From an uncultured Phascolarctobacterium sp. (GTDB lineage Bacteria; Bacillota; Negativicutes; Acidaminococcales; Acidaminococcaceae): 6,579 nt of DNA. Below, one piece after another: positions 5,713 to 6,579 of the stretch. The position numbers and the translations under genes are program-made. The DNA is taken from NCBI GenBank assembly GCA_946002345.1, contig CAMFZA010000096.1, forward strand, positions 1 through 6,579, in the 5' to 3' direction. How positions within the stretch are numbered: position 1 is the stretch's first letter; each line of letters begins with the position of its first letter. The notes beneath the pieces were generated by a model, which did no database searches, was not told where the DNA came from, and worked only from the letters and a program-made list of their open reading frames with translations.

Positions 5713-5743
5713 ATTAATAGTAAAATACAATAATTCTACTATG
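5702..5743. promoter_or_regulatory. Candidate antitoxin operator
   Basis: CATAGTA (5702-5708) and TACTATG (5737-5743) form a perfect 7-bp inverted repeat. A further ATAGTA occurs in direct orientation at 5717-5722, 14 bp after the first. The first copy overlaps the -10 box and the last runs into the ribosome binding site. Phd/YefM-type antitoxins and their toxin complexes repress their own promoters by binding such repeats. That this is the binding site here is inferred from position and symmetry. Confidence 0.45.
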
Positions 5744-5755
5744 GAGGGTCACCAT

Positions 5756-6046
5756 ATGATTATAAAAGCGTCGGCTGCTATTCGCCAGAACTATAATGAG
5801 ATTTCTGAGCTATGTAAAACCAGTAAAGAACCTGTTTATCTGACAAAAAATGGGGAAGGTGACCTTGTAGTTATGGATATTGATACCTTTACTAGAAGGG
5901 AAAAAATGCTGAAGCTTAGAGAGAAGCTACTTTCTGTTGAAGAAAACAGACTGCATGGTAGTGCGGAGTGCACTATTGACGAACTAGATACCTATCTTGA
6001 GTCTGTAATTGAGGATGTAGCCAATGGATCAAAACAAGCTGTATAA
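5756..6046 (+). CDS. Type II antitoxin, Phd/YefM family
   Basis: This 96-residue protein looks like a Phd/YefM antitoxin, which neutralises its partner toxin by direct binding and represses the operon. The N-terminal part, about residues 2-48 (IIKASAAIRQNYNEISELC, then EPVYLTKNGEGDLVVMDID and a RRE helix), matches the Phd/YefM DNA-binding fold, including the conserved NGxGDLVVM stretch. The C-terminal half is predicted helical and acidic (LREKLLSVEENR, then TIDELDTYLESVIEDV), as expected for the toxin-wrapping region. The start is ATG 5756, set by GGAGGGT (5743-5749) 6 bases upstream; the frame extends further upstream but without a better site. The gene is clearly more AT-rich than its neighbours, consistent with acquisition by transfer. 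Its end overlaps the toxin gene by 23 bases. Confidence 0.88.
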   Translation: MIIKASAAIRQNYNEISELCKTSKEPVYLTKNGEGDLVVMDIDTFTRREKMLKLREKLLSVEENRLHGSAECTIDELDTYLESVIEDVANGSKQAV

Positions 6047-6341
6047 AGTTAAAATTTCAGAAGAAGCTCAAAGAGAATTAGGCAATATAGTAAGTTATGT
6101 AGCATTGAATAGTATTCAAGCAGCTAGAGTACTAAAGAAGGATATAGTTGCGGAAATAAGTTCATTAAAGCTATTTCCCGAAAGGACATCATTCTTGGAG
6201 GGGGAGTTTATACCTTTTAACAAGTACCATAAGCTCGTTGTTAGAAAAAACTATTTGGTCCTTTACCAGATTAAAGATGATACGGTATGGGTGGAATATG
6301 TTATTGATTGCCGTCAGGATTATCAATGGCTAATCAGATAA
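6024..6341 (+). CDS. Type II toxin, RelE/ParE family
   Basis: This 105-residue protein resembles RelE/ParE-superfamily toxins. The N-terminal KVKISEEAQRELGNIVSYVA (8-27) is the usual opening strand and first helix, followed by a second helix with AARVLKKDIVAEISSLKLFPER. A β-sheet core follows (YHKLVVRKNYLVLYQIKDDTVWVEYVIDCRQDY), where the Arg in VVRKNYLVLYQ and the C-terminal DCRQDY are familiar in this family. RelE members cleave mRNA on the ribosome and ParE members poison DNA gyrase. The sequence does not let me choose between them; the pairing with a Phd/YefM antitoxin is seen with either kind. GAGG (6011-6014) lies 9 bases before ATG 6024, within the antitoxin gene, so translation is coupled. 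No internal stop or frameshift is seen, so the toxin appears intact. Confidence 0.85.
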   Translation: MDQNKLYKVKISEEAQRELGNIVSYVALNSIQAARVLKKDIVAEISSLKLFPERTSFLEGEFIPFNKYHKLVVRKNYLVLYQIKDDTVWVEYVIDCRQDYQWLIR

Positions 6342-6369
6342 CTTAGAACTAAGCATTAAATGTACCTAA

Positions 6370-6429
6370 ACAAATATCGCACAAAACCCCAGAAACGCCT
6401 ATTTTACTGTGTTTCTGGGATTTTTTTAT
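6370..6429. repeat. Right copy of 60-bp direct repeat containing a terminator
   Basis: This is the partner of 5590-5649, with a single substitution (T at 6408). It begins 28 bases after the toxin stop. The near-identity suggests the duplication is recent or is maintained by gene conversion. Recombination between the copies would delete the whole 780-bp unit and leave one terminator. Confidence 0.95.
6388..6427 (+). terminator. Intrinsic terminator of the toxin-antitoxin operon
   Basis: This is the same hairpin as at the end of rpsI: 6388-6398 pairs with 6409-6419 and is followed by seven T (6421-6427). The G-to-T change at 6408 leaves C6399 unpaired, so the stem is 11 bp instead of 12 and the loop is larger. 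It should still terminate. Confidence 0.9.
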
Positions 6430-6478
6430 ACGAAGAATAGTGGCTAAATTATCAATACATTTGTTTGTTTTTAGGTGC

Positions 6479-6511
6479 TATTTGCAGCATATTTGCAACG
6501 TATTTGCAACA
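6479..6511. repeat. Three tandem 11-bp repeats
   Basis: TATTTGCAGCA (6479-6489), TATTTGCAACG (6490-6500) and TATTTGCAACA (6501-6511) follow one another without gaps and share TATTTGCA. The 11-bp period is about one helical turn, so a protein binding each unit would line up on one DNA face. This arrangement is seen in recombinase arm sites, iterons and some operators. The last unit overlaps the long inverted repeat that follows. Function is unknown. Confidence 0.75.
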
Positions 6512-6557
6512 CAACAAAATGCCGCACTAGGTATTCCAGTGCGGCATTTTGTTGTGT
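6509..6557. terminator. Perfect 20-bp inverted repeat, probable bidirectional terminator
   Basis: Bases 6509-6528 are exactly complementary to 6538-6557, with a 9-base loop (6529-6537). The stem has a GC-rich inner part (GCCGCACT/AGTGCGGC) and an A/T-rich outer part. Either strand therefore gives a strong hairpin whose 3' side reads ATTTTGTTGTGT. This symmetry suits a terminator shared by convergent genes, implying a leftward gene beyond the window. A recombination site is an alternative given the tandem repeats beside it. No coding sequence is visible from 6342 to 6579. Confidence 0.65.
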
Positions 6558-6579
6558 AAAAAGAAACCACCCGCTATGC

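Noticed and set aside
5684..5755. Upstream extension of the antitoxin gene to TTG 5684
   Set aside because: That stretch contains the -10 box and candidate operator, and ATG 5756 has a strong Shine-Dalgarno 6 bases away.
6342..6353. Short inverted repeat CTTAG-AA-CTAAG after the toxin gene
   Set aside because: A 5-bp stem with a 2-base loop is too weak to act and is easily explained by chance in AT-rich sequence.
5650..6369. Insertion sequence carrying the toxin-antitoxin pair
   Set aside because: No transposase, terminal inverted repeats or short target-site duplication is visible; the flanking repeat is a terminator-containing direct repeat.

Overview
This window looks like chromosome from a low-to-mid GC, Firmicutes-type bacterium. 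The main evidence is the gene order ecfA1-ecfA2-ecfT-truA-rplM-rpsI, a conserved Firmicutes block in which the shared energizing module of vitamin/metal ECF transporters sits between ribosomal-protein genes. Protein style and strong AGGAGG ribosome binding sites agree with this. I lean towards the Negativicutes (a Phascolarctobacterium- or Acidaminococcus-like genome), but that is an impression and not a proof. All genes lie on the + strand. I found no RNA genes other than a probable mRNA leader, no transposase and no CRISPR array.

Region 1 (1-1018) is the end of a branched-chain amino acid uptake operon: the C-terminal part of the ATPase LivG, then complete LivF. The first ~75 bases are extremely GC-rich and do not encode the LivG sequence expected there. 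They look like a chimeric or artefactual sequence end.

Region 2 (1019-1257) is a dense intergenic region. It holds a 100-bp imperfect palindrome (candidate interspersed repeat) and then a strong intrinsic terminator with a 15-bp stem and GCAA loop. A sigma-A type promoter has its -35 box (TTGACT) inside the 3' arm of that terminator and its TATAAT box 17 bp further on.

Region 3 (1258-4485) is a tightly coupled operon, with every junction overlapping. It encodes the two ECF ATPases (EcfA1, EcfA2), the transmembrane coupling protein EcfT, and the tRNA pseudouridine synthase TruA. The three Ecf proteins form the group II module that powers substrate-binding S components encoded elsewhere; no S component is present here.

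Region 4 (4486-5649) is the L13/S9 ribosomal protein operon (rplM-rpsI). It has its own consensus promoter, phased A/T tracts upstream of the -35 box, a folded 5' leader that may be an autoregulatory ribosomal-protein leader, and an intrinsic terminator.

Region 5 (5650-6429) is an AT-rich type II toxin-antitoxin cassette: a Phd/YefM-like antitoxin followed by an overlapping RelE/ParE-like toxin. It has its own promoter and a candidate operator. A 60-bp segment containing the rpsI terminator occurs on both sides of the cassette with one mismatch. The cassette is thus framed by duplicated terminators, a signature of insertion or duplication at the terminator and a possible excision route.

Region 6 (6430-6579) has no gene. 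It holds three tandem 11-bp repeats running into a perfect 20-bp-arm inverted repeat that could be a bidirectional terminator or a recombination site.
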